Under the pieces are notes generated by a model, which saw nothing but the letters and a program-made list of their open reading frames with translations, had not been told where the DNA came from and ran no database searches. From positions 2,158,641-2,222,640 of the forward strand of contig CP022585.1 of assembly GCA_002243285.1 (NCBI GenBank): 64,000 nucleotides of DNA, given 5' to 3'. Of this stretch, positions 27,406-35,637 are shown piece after piece; the stretch's first letter is position 1; the number at the start of each line of letters is the position of its first letter. A program made the translations under genes and the position numbers. Origin of the DNA: Candidatus Fluviicola riflensis (GTDB lineage Bacteria > Bacteroidota > Bacteroidia > Flavobacteriales_D > Crocinitomicaceae).

Positions 27406-27450
27406 CTTCATTCCACATCAAATATCTTCCGTGTCGTTTCAAATTGTAAG

Positions 27451-27458
27451 TATATTTG
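27451..27458 (+). promoter_or_regulatory. -7 element TATATTTG abutting the AraC-type gene
   Basis: Perfect TAnnTTTG match three bases before the ATG at 27462, implying a leaderless or nearly leaderless message. No TTG at the usual spacing was found. Confidence 0.5.
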
Positions 27459-27461
27459 ACT

Positions 27462-28280
27462 ATGACTTTCGAAACACACATTCCCGCTGCTCCACTTTCC
27501 AAATACATTGAAAACATCGTATTCTACGCCGATTATTTCCCGGAATTTTTTCTGGAAAAACTCTTGCCCGACGGAAGTATTTACCTGCTGATCGATTTTA
27601 AAGACGAACCAAAAAAGTGTTTTCATTCCAATGATTTCACCGAATTTGAATCCTTCACTAAAAGTTATGTTTCCGGACAGCACAAAGGATTTATTTACAT
27701 CGAATCCACCAACGATTCTTCGATGATGGTGGTGCAATTCAAAGCAGGCGGCGCTTCCCCGTTTTTCGATTGCCCGATTTCCGAGATGAACGAATGCGTG
27801 CGTCATTCTGAATATTATTTTGGTGATGGACTCAATAATTTGCGGAGCGAATTGATCGGGATAGAAGATATTCCGGCCAAATTTCAGCGAATGGAACAGT
27901 TTCTGCTCGACCGTTTGCATCCAACCGACGAAAATACACCACTGGAACTCATCCTTGATCTGCTGAAAAACAAACCGTTTCAGATCAGCACCAGGGAACT
28001 GGCAGAAACCGCCGGGATCAGTCAAAAACACCTGATCAGTTTATTTGATCGTCATGTGGGATTGACTCCAAAAGCACTCACCCGTATTTTTCGGTTTCAG
28101 CAAGTTATTCAGCAGGTTGAAGAACAGGAAACCATAGACTGGCTGCAGATTGCCATCGATTGCGGTTATTACGATCAATCGCACTTCGTGAAAGATTTTT
28201 ATACGTTTTCAGGCATCAATCCAAGCCAATACCCCGAAGCGAGAGGCGAATACCTTAATTATATTCCGGTCCGAGAGTAA
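27462..28280 (+). CDS. AraC family transcriptional regulator
   Basis: The C-terminal ~100 residues form two helix-turn-helix motifs: ISTRELAETAGISQKHLISLFDRHVGLTPKAL, and then DWLQIAIDCGYYDQSHFVKDFYTFSGINPSQY. The N-terminal 170 residues are a DUF6597-like sensor domain (PAAPLSKYIENIVFYADYFPEFF). The ATG at 27462 is preferred over the TTG two codons earlier. Targets unknown; it may control the DUF1761 membrane protein downstream. Confidence 0.92.
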   Translation: MTFETHIPAAPLSKYIENIVFYADYFPEFFLEKLLPDGSIYLLIDFKDEPKKCFHSNDFTEFESFTKSYVSGQHKGFIYIESTNDSSMMVVQFKAGGASPFFDCPISEMNECVRHSEYYFGDGLNNLRSELIGIEDIPAKFQRMEQFLLDRLHPTDENTPLELILDLLKNKPFQISTRELAETAGISQKHLISLFDRHVGLTPKALTRIFRFQQVIQQVEEQETIDWLQIAIDCGYYDQSHFVKDFYTFSGINPSQYPEARGEYLNYIPVRE

Positions 28281-28281
28281 A

Positions 28282-28313
28282 ATGTAAGGGCAACTCGCGA
28301 GTCGCCCTTACAT
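28282..28313. repeat. REP-like palindrome
   Basis: ATGTAAGGGC and GCCCTTACAT enclose ACTCGCGAGT; there is one mismatch pair over 32 bases. No T-run. Two bases after the AraC-type gene. Confidence 0.65.
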
Positions 28314-28387
28314 CTTACTCTCAGGTAAATTTTTTACAATACCGTTTCAGTCAATTCATCGAGTTTTACCTTCAAAAAACAAACAAG

Positions 28388-28789
28388 ATGGAACACTTAA
28401 ACTGGTTAGCAATTGCCACTGCCGCATTTGCAAATTTCGCCCTTGGAGGCTTGTGGTATTCACCTGCTCTTTTCGGAAAACGGTGGCAAAAAGAAAACAA
28501 TCTCACGGATGAAGAACTGAAAAACACCAATCAATTACGGGTTTTTGGCTTCTCTTTTATGTGGTCGGCAGTGATGTCGGTCAACCTCGGTTTTTTCCTG
28601 GCCGACAAAAACACAGATGTTTCCTGGGGAGCAATCGCCGGATTATTAGCCGGATTGGGTTGGGTAGCAATGGCCATTTTTATCATCGGATTATTCGAAC
28701 GAAAATCGACCGCATACATGCTCATCAACGCCGGATACATGATCGTGTCGTTTGTATTGATGGGCGTAATTATTGGTGCCTGGAGGTAA
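28388..28789 (+). CDS. DUF1761 domain membrane protein
   Basis: 133 aa, four TM helices, with the family N-terminus NWLAIATAAFANFALGGLWYSPALFGKRW. Its paralogue is the minus-strand gene at 54539. Function unknown. Confidence 0.9.
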   Translation: MEHLNWLAIATAAFANFALGGLWYSPALFGKRWQKENNLTDEELKNTNQLRVFGFSFMWSAVMSVNLGFFLADKNTDVSWGAIAGLLAGLGWVAMAIFIIGLFERKSTAYMLINAGYMIVSFVLMGVIIGAWR

Positions 28790-28858
28790 CTTTTCACCTT
28801 CCAATTATTAAAAACGCTGATTTTACCCGACTGAACGTCAATCTTTCGTCCCAATCGT

Positions 28859-28888
28859 TTGATTTTATTGATTTTAGTAGTACCTTTG
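28859..28888 (+). promoter_or_regulatory. rpsA promoter TTG-N19-TACCTTTG
   Basis: TTG at 28859-28861 and TACCTTTG at 28881-28888 with exactly 19 bases between them. The leader to the ATG at 28995 is about 100 bases and structured. Confidence 0.8.
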
Positions 28889-28891
28889 CCC

Positions 28892-28973
28892 CCTGTTTTA
28901 AGACAGGAGCCCGTTGTTTCCGACCAGGACGGGGTTTAATTATATCTTTCAAGTTGAGCGGAACGTCTTGAAA
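28892..28973 (+). ncRNA. Structured rpsA leader (candidate r-protein leader)
   Basis: Three hairpins in the transcribed leader: CCTGT/ACAGG (28892-28907), CCCGT/ACGGG (28910-28933) and TTTCAAG/CTTGAAA (28947-28973). Ribosomal protein S1 synthesis is autoregulated in many bacteria through leader folding. Whether this leader binds S1 is an inference. Confidence 0.45.
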
Positions 28974-28994
28974 TACAAGTAACAAAGCCAAAAC

Positions 28995-30806
28995 ATGGCA
29001 AAACAAATTAGCGCGCAGGGTTCTGCGGATTTTGATTGGGACGCATTAGCGTTAGACGGTTATACCTTGATTGAACGTTCTGAAATGGCAGACGTTTACG
29101 GTAAAACCCTTACTTCTATCAACGAGAAAGAAGTAATTGAAGGAACTGTGATCGCAGTGACTAAAAAAGAAGTAATCATCAATGTTGGTTACAAATCGGA
29201 AGGTGTGATTCCTGCTTCTGAATTCCGTTACAACCCGGATTTGAAAGCTGGAGATACAGTTGACGTATTCGTAGAATGCCAGGAAGACAAAACAGGTCAG
29301 CTGGTTATTTCTCACCGTACGGCACGTATGCACAAAGCATGGATTCGTGTAAACGATGTATTGCGTACCGGTGAAGTAATTACAGGTTTCGTGAAATGTC
29401 GTACGAAAGGTGGTTTGATCGTAGATGTATTTGGAATTGAGGCGTTCTTGCCAGGTTCACAAATCGACGTGAAGCCTATCCGTGACTACGATGTATACGT
29501 TGGTAAAAACATGGAATTCAAAGTGGTGAAAATCAACCAGGAATTCCGTAACGTAGTTGTTTCGCACAAAGCATTGATCGAAGCAGAACTCGAAGAACAA
29601 AAGAAACAAATTATCTCCGGCCTCGAAAAAGGACAAGTATTGGAAGGTACTGTGAAAAACATTACTTCTTATGGTGTCTTCATCGACTTGGGTGGTGTAG
29701 ATGGTTTGATTCACATTACAGACCTTTCTTGGGGTCGTGTAAATCATCCGGAAGAGATCGTGGAATTGGATCAGAAATTGAACGTTGTAATCTTAGACTT
29801 CGATGATGATAAAAAACGTATCGCTCTTGGATTGAAACAATTGCAACCACATCCATGGGATGCATTGGATACTAACTTAGCTGTTGGTGACAAAATCGCA
29901 GGAAAAGTAGTTGTATTGGCAGATTACGGTGCATTCATCGAAATCGCTGCAGGAGTTGAAGGGTTGATCCACGTTTCAGAAATGAGCTGGTCACAACACT
30001 TGCGTTCTGCGCAGGATTTCATGACTGTTGGTGATACAGTTGAAGCGGTGATCCTTACATTGGATCGCGAAGAGCGCAAAATGTCATTGGGTATCAAACA
30101 ATTGATGCCAGATCCATGGTCCGCTATCGAAGCCAAATACGCTGTTAATACACGTCATAAAGCAAAAGTTCGCAACTTCACTAACTTCGGCGTATTCGTT
30201 GAATTGGAAGAAGGTGTTGACGGATTGATCCACATTTCAGATCTTTCTTGGCAAAAGAAAATCAAACACCCGTCTGAGTTCTGCAAAGTAGGTGACGAAA
30301 TGGAAGTTGTGGTATTGGAAATCGATCGTGAAAACCGTCGTATCTCTTTAGGTCACAAACAATTGGAAGAAAATCCATGGGAAGTATTCGAAACAATCTT
30401 CGGAGAAGGTTCGGTACACCAGGGAACAATCATTGAAACCAAAGACAAAGCCGGTGTTGTTGCATTGCCTTACGGTGTAGAAGGAATTTGTCCTTCTAAA
30501 CACTTACGTAAAGAAGATGGAACCAACGCGAAAGTGGAAGAGACATTGGATTTCAAAGTGATTGAATTCAATAAAGAAGCGAAGAAAATTGTTGTATCTC
30601 ACACACGGACGTTCGAAGAAGGTATCGATGAGAAACCAACAAAATCATCAAGCTCTACAGGCAACAAGAAAGCAACCGGCGGTAACAACGCAGGAAGTGC
30701 TACTTCTCAAGCTGTAAAAGCAATCAACCAAGGTAATGAAAAATCAACTTTAGGTGATTTGGATGCTTTGGCTGCTTTGAAAGAAAAAATGGAAGGCGGA
30801 GAGTAA
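28995..30806 (+). CDS. rpsA: 30S ribosomal protein S1
   Basis: 603 aa with six S1 (OB-fold) repeats, for example KEVIEGTVIAVTKKEVIINVGYKSEGVIP, VLEGTVKNITSYGVFIDLGGVDGLIH, KIAGKVVVLADYGAFIEIAAGVEGLIH and KAKVRNFTNFGVFVELEEGVDGLIH. It feeds mRNA into the 30S subunit. The C-terminal ~50 residues are low-complexity Ser/Gly/Lys followed by LGDLDALAALKEKMEGGE, typical for the phylum, where S1 is important because Shine-Dalgarno sites are rare. Confidence 0.97.
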   Translation: MAKQISAQGSADFDWDALALDGYTLIERSEMADVYGKTLTSINEKEVIEGTVIAVTKKEVIINVGYKSEGVIPASEFRYNPDLKAGDTVDVFVECQEDKTGQLVISHRTARMHKAWIRVNDVLRTGEVITGFVKCRTKGGLIVDVFGIEAFLPGSQIDVKPIRDYDVYVGKNMEFKVVKINQEFRNVVVSHKALIEAELEEQKKQIISGLEKGQVLEGTVKNITSYGVFIDLGGVDGLIHITDLSWGRVNHPEEIVELDQKLNVVILDFDDDKKRIALGLKQLQPHPWDALDTNLAVGDKIAGKVVVLADYGAFIEIAAGVEGLIHVSEMSWSQHLRSAQDFMTVGDTVEAVILTLDREERKMSLGIKQLMPDPWSAIEAKYAVNTRHKAKVRNFTNFGVFVELEEGVDGLIHISDLSWQKKIKHPSEFCKVGDEMEVVVLEIDRENRRISLGHKQLEENPWEVFETIFGEGSVHQGTIIETKDKAGVVALPYGVEGICPSKHLRKEDGTNAKVEETLDFKVIEFNKEAKKIVVSHTRTFEEGIDEKPTKSSSSTGNKKATGGNNAGSATSQAVKAINQGNEKSTLGDLDALAALKEKMEGGE

Positions 30807-30831
30807 TCTCAATCTTTCCTTTAAATACTAA

Positions 30832-30867
30832 AATCCCTTATTGGCTTAGGCCGGTAAGGGATTTTTT
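30832..30867 (+). terminator. rpsA terminator
   Basis: Stem AATCCCTTA / TAAGGGATT with a 12-base loop and a T-run, 25 bases after the stop. Confidence 0.85.
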
Positions 30868-30911
30868 ATTGGGATTGTTTTGTACCTTTCCCCTAACATA
30901 AGTACAGCATC

Positions 30912-31463
30912 ATGAAACAGTTGATCTTCCTGTTCTTCCTAATCGGACTGCAATCCAATCTTTCAGCGCAAAGCGACACCGTTCTCATTGTGCGTAGCAA
31001 TACACTATCAGGCAATGAACCATCAGTTGATACGTTTCTGTTTGACTCTCCGATGCTCGGACAGGTGCTGATCGGAACATGTATCCTCCCAAACACACAT
31101 GGACAAGTAATATCCTGGGGAAAAGGCGTTTATTTTGATAAGGTCACCAAAACCGACTGCATGGACCATGGAGACAAGGTATACTCGGAAGAAACACGAA
31201 TCAATGACTTCACCATTAATGATACTTCATTAATCGTCGACATGACTTTCATTGACAATTGCTGTTACGAATTTCTCTGCGATGCCGAAATGGGTGACGA
31301 TGGAATTTTACACCTGAAATACACCGGCTACGGCAGTTTTTGCGGCTGTATATGCTGCTTTGGAGTACAGTATCACTTCCTGCTCGACAAATCAGCCGAG
31401 GATTATAATCTTAAAGGCATCATGCTCGAAGATAATCCTAAAACTCTTCGGAAGATCGAGTAA
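30912..31463 (+). CDS. Secreted cysteine-rich hypothetical protein
   Basis: Signal peptide MKQLIFLFFLIGLQSNLSAQ. The 160-residue mature part has ten cysteines, clustered in DNCCYEFLCD and SFCGCICCFGVQYH, in an otherwise beta-rich sequence. The CGCICC cluster could bind metal or form disulphides. I do not recognise a family. Own terminator-like hairpin at 31463. Confidence 0.8.
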   Translation: MKQLIFLFFLIGLQSNLSAQSDTVLIVRSNTLSGNEPSVDTFLFDSPMLGQVLIGTCILPNTHGQVISWGKGVYFDKVTKTDCMDHGDKVYSEETRINDFTINDTSLIVDMTFIDNCCYEFLCDAEMGDDGILHLKYTGYGSFCGCICCFGVQYHFLLDKSAEDYNLKGIMLEDNPKTLRKIE

Positions 31464-31498
31464 GATTTTGGATCGGGATGAATCCCAATCCAAAATCT
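31463..31498. terminator. Hairpin after the cysteine-rich secreted protein
   Basis: AGATTTTGGAT and ATCCAAAATCT surround GGGAT/ATCCC; a nearly continuous 36-base palindrome starting on the stop codon. It lacks a clean T-run, so it may be a REP-like unit as much as a terminator. Confidence 0.55.
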
Positions 31499-31517
31499 AT
31501 ATATCTAATGTTATCCA

Positions 31518-31547
31518 AGTGGGGGCGCGATTCATCGCGCCCCCACT
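31518..31547. repeat. REP-like GC-rich palindrome
   Basis: Perfect 13-base arms AGTGGGGGCGCGA / TCGCGCCCCCACT with loop TTCA. Similar in style to the units at 1260, 1314 and 28282. Confidence 0.7.
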
Positions 31548-31620
31548 GCGTTTTACAACAAATTCAACTGCAACAAACTCATCCGTTGCAAAAAATAAAT
31601 GTTAAAAAAGGTACTTTGTA

Positions 31621-31668
31621 TTGCATAGTACTAAAGTTTACCTATATTTGTGTCATAAATAGTACTAA
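31621..31668 (+). promoter_or_regulatory. PadR promoter with two ATAGTACTAA sites
   Basis: TTG (31621-31623), N19, TATATTTG (31643-31650). Two identical ATAGTACTAA decamers are at 31625-31634 (just after -33) and 31659-31668 (ending two bases before the ATG at 31671). A related GGTACTTTG lies at about 31610. PadR proteins usually repress their own operon; these decamers, holding the palindrome AGTACT, are the natural operator candidates. Confidence 0.65.
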
Positions 31669-31670
31669 CG

Positions 31671-32009
31671 ATGAATGTAGAAAACACCCAGGCACAAATG
31701 CGGAAAGGAATCCTGGAGTTTTGTATTCTCAGCATTCTGAACCAGGGAGAAGCTTATCCTTCCGAAATACTTGACCGGCTCAAAACCGGAAAGTTGATCG
31801 TAGTGGAAGGAACACTTTACCCCTTGCTCACCCGCTTGAAGAATATGGAACTCCTCACCTATCGCTGGGAAGAATCCACTTCCGGTCCGCCGCGAAAATA
31901 TTACAGCATCACGGAGTCAGGAAAGGAATCACTGGCCGCATTGCTAATCACTTGGAATGAATTACAACATGCCGTAACTACGGTTACCGCTCAACAAAAC
32001 GAATTATGA
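31671..32009 (+). CDS. PadR family transcriptional regulator
   Basis: 112 aa winged helix: GILEFCILSILNQGEAYPSEILDRLKTGKLIVVEGTLYPLLTRLKNMELLTY and the wing RWEESTSGPPRKYYSITESGKESL. Forms a two-gene unit with the PspC protein (4-base overlap), a common pairing in Bacteroidota in which the regulator probably responds to envelope stress. Confidence 0.95.
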   Translation: MNVENTQAQMRKGILEFCILSILNQGEAYPSEILDRLKTGKLIVVEGTLYPLLTRLKNMELLTYRWEESTSGPPRKYYSITESGKESLAALLITWNELQHAVTTVTAQQNEL

Positions 32010-33508
32010 AAAAAACACTCTCTATTCATTTAGGCCGTCAATTGTTTATCATTGAAGAAGATGCTTACGACCGCCTTCAGCAATATTTGCAACGCCTCGA
32101 AAATTCCCTGAAAGGAGAAGAAGGTGTCGGTGATATCATTGAAGATATTGAAATGCGGTTTGCCGAACTCCTCATGAGTTACTTGGGGGAAAACCGTAAA
32201 GTAGTGACCATAGAAGACGTGGAAAAAGGTGTTTCCTCTCTGGGTGAACCCGAAGAAATTTCGGAAGACGCACCGAAAGAAGAACCACAAGGCAAACGAA
32301 CTGAATGGTACGAACCAAAACAGCGTAAGTTTTACCGCGATACAGAAAACGGTATGCTTGCCGGTGTTGCCGCAGGATCTGCTGCTTATATTGGCATTGA
32401 TCCGGTGATTGCAAGATTGATTTTTGTCATTCTCCTGTTCACAGGAATCGGGGTCCCGCTTTATATTATCTTATGGATTATTGTTCCCAATGCTTCCACT
32501 CCATCCGAACGCTTGCAAATGCATGGAAGACCTGTCACAGTTGATTCGTTGAAAGAAGAATTCACCAAAGCCGGCGAACGCATCAAAGACGATGCGAGGA
32601 ATGCCAAACACCGCTTTCAATCGGGTAACGATCACATTACCAAACGTGTTCGCAGCTTGGTCACTGTTTTTGCCAGGATTATCGGGATTGGAATGATTAT
32701 TATGTCATTTCTTTGGCTCCTTTTCTTTACATTAACTATTACGGGAGTCATTGATTTCATTCCTACAACGGGCGATGAAGAATATACTTCCCTACACGAT
32801 TTCTTGAAAATAGCCGTTCCGGAGAGCCAAACATTCATCTTAATGTGGACGGCCATTTTGCTGATCGGATTTGCTGCTCCGCTTTTCGGTTTCCTGGTCG
32901 GATCACGTTTGTTCATGCAGCGTGCCACCCGTTTTTTTAAAATAAATCTGATCATCTTCCCTACTTTACTGGGAATCGGAATTATCTGTGCAATCATAAG
33001 CGGTGTGCATATAAGTCGTGATTTTGCTGTGTATGAAGATTTGGAACGCGCCAAATTCACTAGTAATACAGATGTGCTCATCATTGAGGAAATGCCTGAA
33101 TACTATCACAATCAACGTGTCGTTTCATCAGGTGGTATCGACTTTTTTCACATCAAAAATGGCAAAGTAAAAGAAGAAGGTGTAATGATTACTTACTTAC
33201 CAAGTCATGATTCCCTTTTTCATATTTCACAGGTTGTGAGTGCTCACGGTTTAGACAGTGAAGAGACTTACGAACGATGCAACAATGTCAGTCACACCAT
33301 GCAGTTATTGGGAACAAAACTGGTCGTATCCCCTACTTATACTTATCCGGTAAAAGACGGTTTCAGGGATCAGGAAGTGGAAATCAAAATCGAAATTCCG
33401 GAAGGAAAAAAACTAATCGTAAAAGGAGTTACCATACAATACCCGCTCACTCAAAACAGCGGCATGTTACACCAAAATCAACCTTTCGAACCTTGGGATT
33501 GGGATTAA
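32006..33508 (+). CDS. PspC domain membrane protein
   Basis: 500 aa. N-terminal soluble part (1-105) with HLGRQLFIIEEDAYDRLQQYLQRLE, then a PspC domain (about 107-168: RDTENGMLAGVAAGSAAYIGIDPVIARLIFVILLF). Three further TM helices follow, then a periplasmic beta-rich region from about 345. PspC senses or relays membrane damage in phage-shock systems; here it is paired with PadR rather than PspA. Confidence 0.9.
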   Translation: MKKTLSIHLGRQLFIIEEDAYDRLQQYLQRLENSLKGEEGVGDIIEDIEMRFAELLMSYLGENRKVVTIEDVEKGVSSLGEPEEISEDAPKEEPQGKRTEWYEPKQRKFYRDTENGMLAGVAAGSAAYIGIDPVIARLIFVILLFTGIGVPLYIILWIIVPNASTPSERLQMHGRPVTVDSLKEEFTKAGERIKDDARNAKHRFQSGNDHITKRVRSLVTVFARIIGIGMIIMSFLWLLFFTLTITGVIDFIPTTGDEEYTSLHDFLKIAVPESQTFILMWTAILLIGFAAPLFGFLVGSRLFMQRATRFFKINLIIFPTLLGIGIICAIISGVHISRDFAVYEDLERAKFTSNTDVLIIEEMPEYYHNQRVVSSGGIDFFHIKNGKVKEEGVMITYLPSHDSLFHISQVVSAHGLDSEETYERCNNVSHTMQLLGTKLVVSPTYTYPVKDGFRDQEVEIKIEIPEGKKLIVKGVTIQYPLTQNSGMLHQNQPFEPWDWD

Positions 33509-33540
33509 GGCACCCGATCTTTTTTTGTAGCAAAGTAAGA

Positions 33541-33576
33541 AAGCGCCGTCTGTAGTGATACAAACGGCGCTTTTTT
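33541..33576 (+). terminator. Terminator after the PadR-PspC operon
   Basis: Stem AAGCGCCGT / ACGGCGCTT, 14-base loop, six T. Confidence 0.85.
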
Positions 33577-33596
33577 CGTCAGGTAAAACCCTTTTC

Positions 33597-35282
33597 CTAA
33601 CGAGATACAGTTTCTTCTTTTTCCTCGTCGCGGGGAACTAAAAACGTTTCCAGTTTATAGAGAATTCCTTTTTCGTCATAGTGTTTCCATTCGCCTATTT
33701 TCTGATCGCATTCGTTGTACTTCCCTGTTGTTTTAATAACCAGTAAAGGCTCGAAATGACGATAGCCTCTTCCGAATTGAGGTCCTCCGCTTTGGATTTG
33801 GAATTGAATTTGATCTCCGAATTGAAGGTTGTCCATCGTCAACACCGACGGTTTCGGATCATGAAATTCAACAAACAAATGCACAAAATCAGTAGTACTG
33901 TATCCGTAAAAATGCCGGATCTGATTGTTCACATAATCTACACGAATAGAATCATACTCCTTCGCTGTATTCAATTCATGAGAAACACCATAAAAGCCGT
34001 TCTGAAAATCATTTCTCGGGTTGATATAAGCAAATGATCTTAACTTATTATGATAAATCCACTCTCCTTCTTTTTTGTATTCCACCAAAGGCGGAGCTGC
34101 GTACAAATCAACTCCCTGATAACCCAAATCGTCATTTCCACCGTTATTGCCGACCACATTCATACTTTGTGATGAAAGTGAAAATGAATTCAGGGCTGTC
34201 AATTCAATATTCTGGAACCATTGCAGGTTACCCGGATTGTGAATCTTTTCTTTTCCTGATGCCAGTAATTCGCCTTGAACATTGTAAATGTCTGTCCATA
34301 CAAGTGTTGAATCAATTGGTGTGCGTACGTATTTTAATTCGGATCTGCTCTCGTAATTGGTTTTGGTAACAGCATACCCGTCTTTGAATAAAATTTCTTC
34401 GATGATCTGGCCCGAATGGCGATCAAAGCGCGTACGAATCCCATTCAATTTGTCATTGTCCCAAAACTCGGTTCGGCACAGTTGCGTTGTTCCCTGGTAA
34501 TATTCCTCCCATTTTCCGGAACGTTTTCCATGTGTGTAATGTCCGGTGATCCAAGGCAATGTTTCCGAGAAATTTTGCTCCCAACGACCGTGTAACACAC
34601 CATTTTCTCCTTCACCGTTCAACCAAACTTTCCATTTCGTGCGTTTTTCAGGCGCAACACCTGGTTCTTCAAAATAAGCGGTCATACATTCCGGTTTCTG
34701 CGGAACTTCATAACGATTAGGCAGTATCAACGCATCCATCATATACGAATCATACGCTCCCTGGATCAGTTTCAATTCATCCATCGAAAAGCCGGAAGTT
34801 TCTTGCCAAGCGGGAACTTCAGCATCTAGAATGTCTTTCACCCACACATAATTATCAGCAGCTGAAATACGGCGAGCCATGGTTTCATGTCCAGTTTGCT
34901 GCATCAGGTAACCGACAGCACAATGCGTGTTATTTTCGTCAATAAACACGGGAATGCGCTCGTTGCGGTAATAATTGATCGGGAAATTTCCGGCCAAACG
35001 ATAACCATCCAGCAAACCGATCAAATGCATGCGCGAACGAAATTGTCCCTGGCTCAAATCCGTTCCTGGATTGGCCCGCAAAATGGCAAGAACGCTGCTC
35101 AGATGCGCCTGAATGTATTCTTTGTCGGAAGTAAACACGCATGCTTCGCCTTCGGGAGCCTCGGTTTTATGGTTTTTCCAGTTGAAATTAAATGCACATA
35201 ATTGATCGTATAAGCTCGTTGCCGAAACGTCAATCAAAAACAGGAGTGCGAAAAAGGTAATTGCGGTTTTTTTCATCATCAT
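33597..35282 (-). CDS. Large secreted protein with MORN/YwqK-like C-terminal half
   Basis: Signal peptide MKKTAITFFALLFLIDVSA; several Met codons (35282, 35279, 35276) precede it. The N-terminal third carries IPVFIDENNTHCAVGYLMQQ followed by GHETMARRI and a W-x-x-x-SGFSMDELKLIQ segment. I have seen this unit in other Bacteroidota secreted proteins but know no name for it. The rest has YwqK/MORN-type repeats (GVLHGRWEQNF, HGKRSGKWEEYYQG, DNDKLNGIRTRFDRHSG). Probably surface or periplasmic; function unknown. Confidence 0.8.
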   Translation of the reverse strand: MMMKKTAITFFALLFLIDVSATSLYDQLCAFNFNWKNHKTEAPEGEACVFTSDKEYIQAHLSSVLAILRANPGTDLSQGQFRSRMHLIGLLDGYRLAGNFPINYYRNERIPVFIDENNTHCAVGYLMQQTGHETMARRISAADNYVWVKDILDAEVPAWQETSGFSMDELKLIQGAYDSYMMDALILPNRYEVPQKPECMTAYFEEPGVAPEKRTKWKVWLNGEGENGVLHGRWEQNFSETLPWITGHYTHGKRSGKWEEYYQGTTQLCRTEFWDNDKLNGIRTRFDRHSGQIIEEILFKDGYAVTKTNYESRSELKYVRTPIDSTLVWTDIYNVQGELLASGKEKIHNPGNLQWFQNIELTALNSFSLSSQSMNVVGNNGGNDDLGYQGVDLYAAPPLVEYKKEGEWIYHNKLRSFAYINPRNDFQNGFYGVSHELNTAKEYDSIRVDYVNNQIRHFYGYSTTDFVHLFVEFHDPKPSVLTMDNLQFGDQIQFQIQSGGPQFGRGYRHFEPLLVIKTTGKYNECDQKIGEWKHYDEKGILYKLETFLVPRDEEKEETVSR

Positions 35283-35379
35283 AATCTTTAGGACTGACAC
35301 TCAATACAGGCATGTGACTGTTCGGTTCAATTGTTTCTCAGAAAAAAGCATCTAAACAAATCAAATGAGTGTTGTTGAC

Positions 35380-35490
35380 TCCCACAGATGCGCAGATTCG
35401 GCTCTCAGCCTTAGGCTGACTCGCTTAAATAATTAAAAACCTGAATATGCGCTACCGTTAGGAGCGCAAAAAATCTGCGCATCTGTGGGA
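35380..35490. repeat. Palindromic element, terminal type A, copy 1
   Basis: Perfect 19-base terminal inverted repeats (TCCCACAGATGCGCAGATT, 35380-35398; complement 35472-35490). The interior holds a TCAGCC/GGCTGA hairpin and a CCGTTAGGAGCGC module. The gap 35301-35637 holds no gene otherwise. Confidence 0.85.
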
Positions 35491-35612
35491 ATCTTTTTGA
35501 ATCTATTCCGACATGGACTAAGAGCGAAATCCATCCATCTGTGGTAAAAGTAACGAAGGACAAATGCCGTATTTTCTATTGGTAACACTCCTGCGTTATG
35601 GGCTTTATTTTC

Positions 35613-35620
35613 TATATTTG
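35613..35620 (+). promoter_or_regulatory. -7 element TATATTTG of the E1 dehydrogenase gene
   Basis: Perfect TAnnTTTG match 17 bases before the ATG at 35638; no TTG at ideal spacing. Confidence 0.5.
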
Positions 35621-35637
35621 TGCAACAAAAACAGGCT

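Noticed and set aside
27408-28031. 207-codon minus-strand frame opposite the AraC-type gene
   Set aside because: The plus strand has a clear AraC domain; the minus frame has no recognisable domain.
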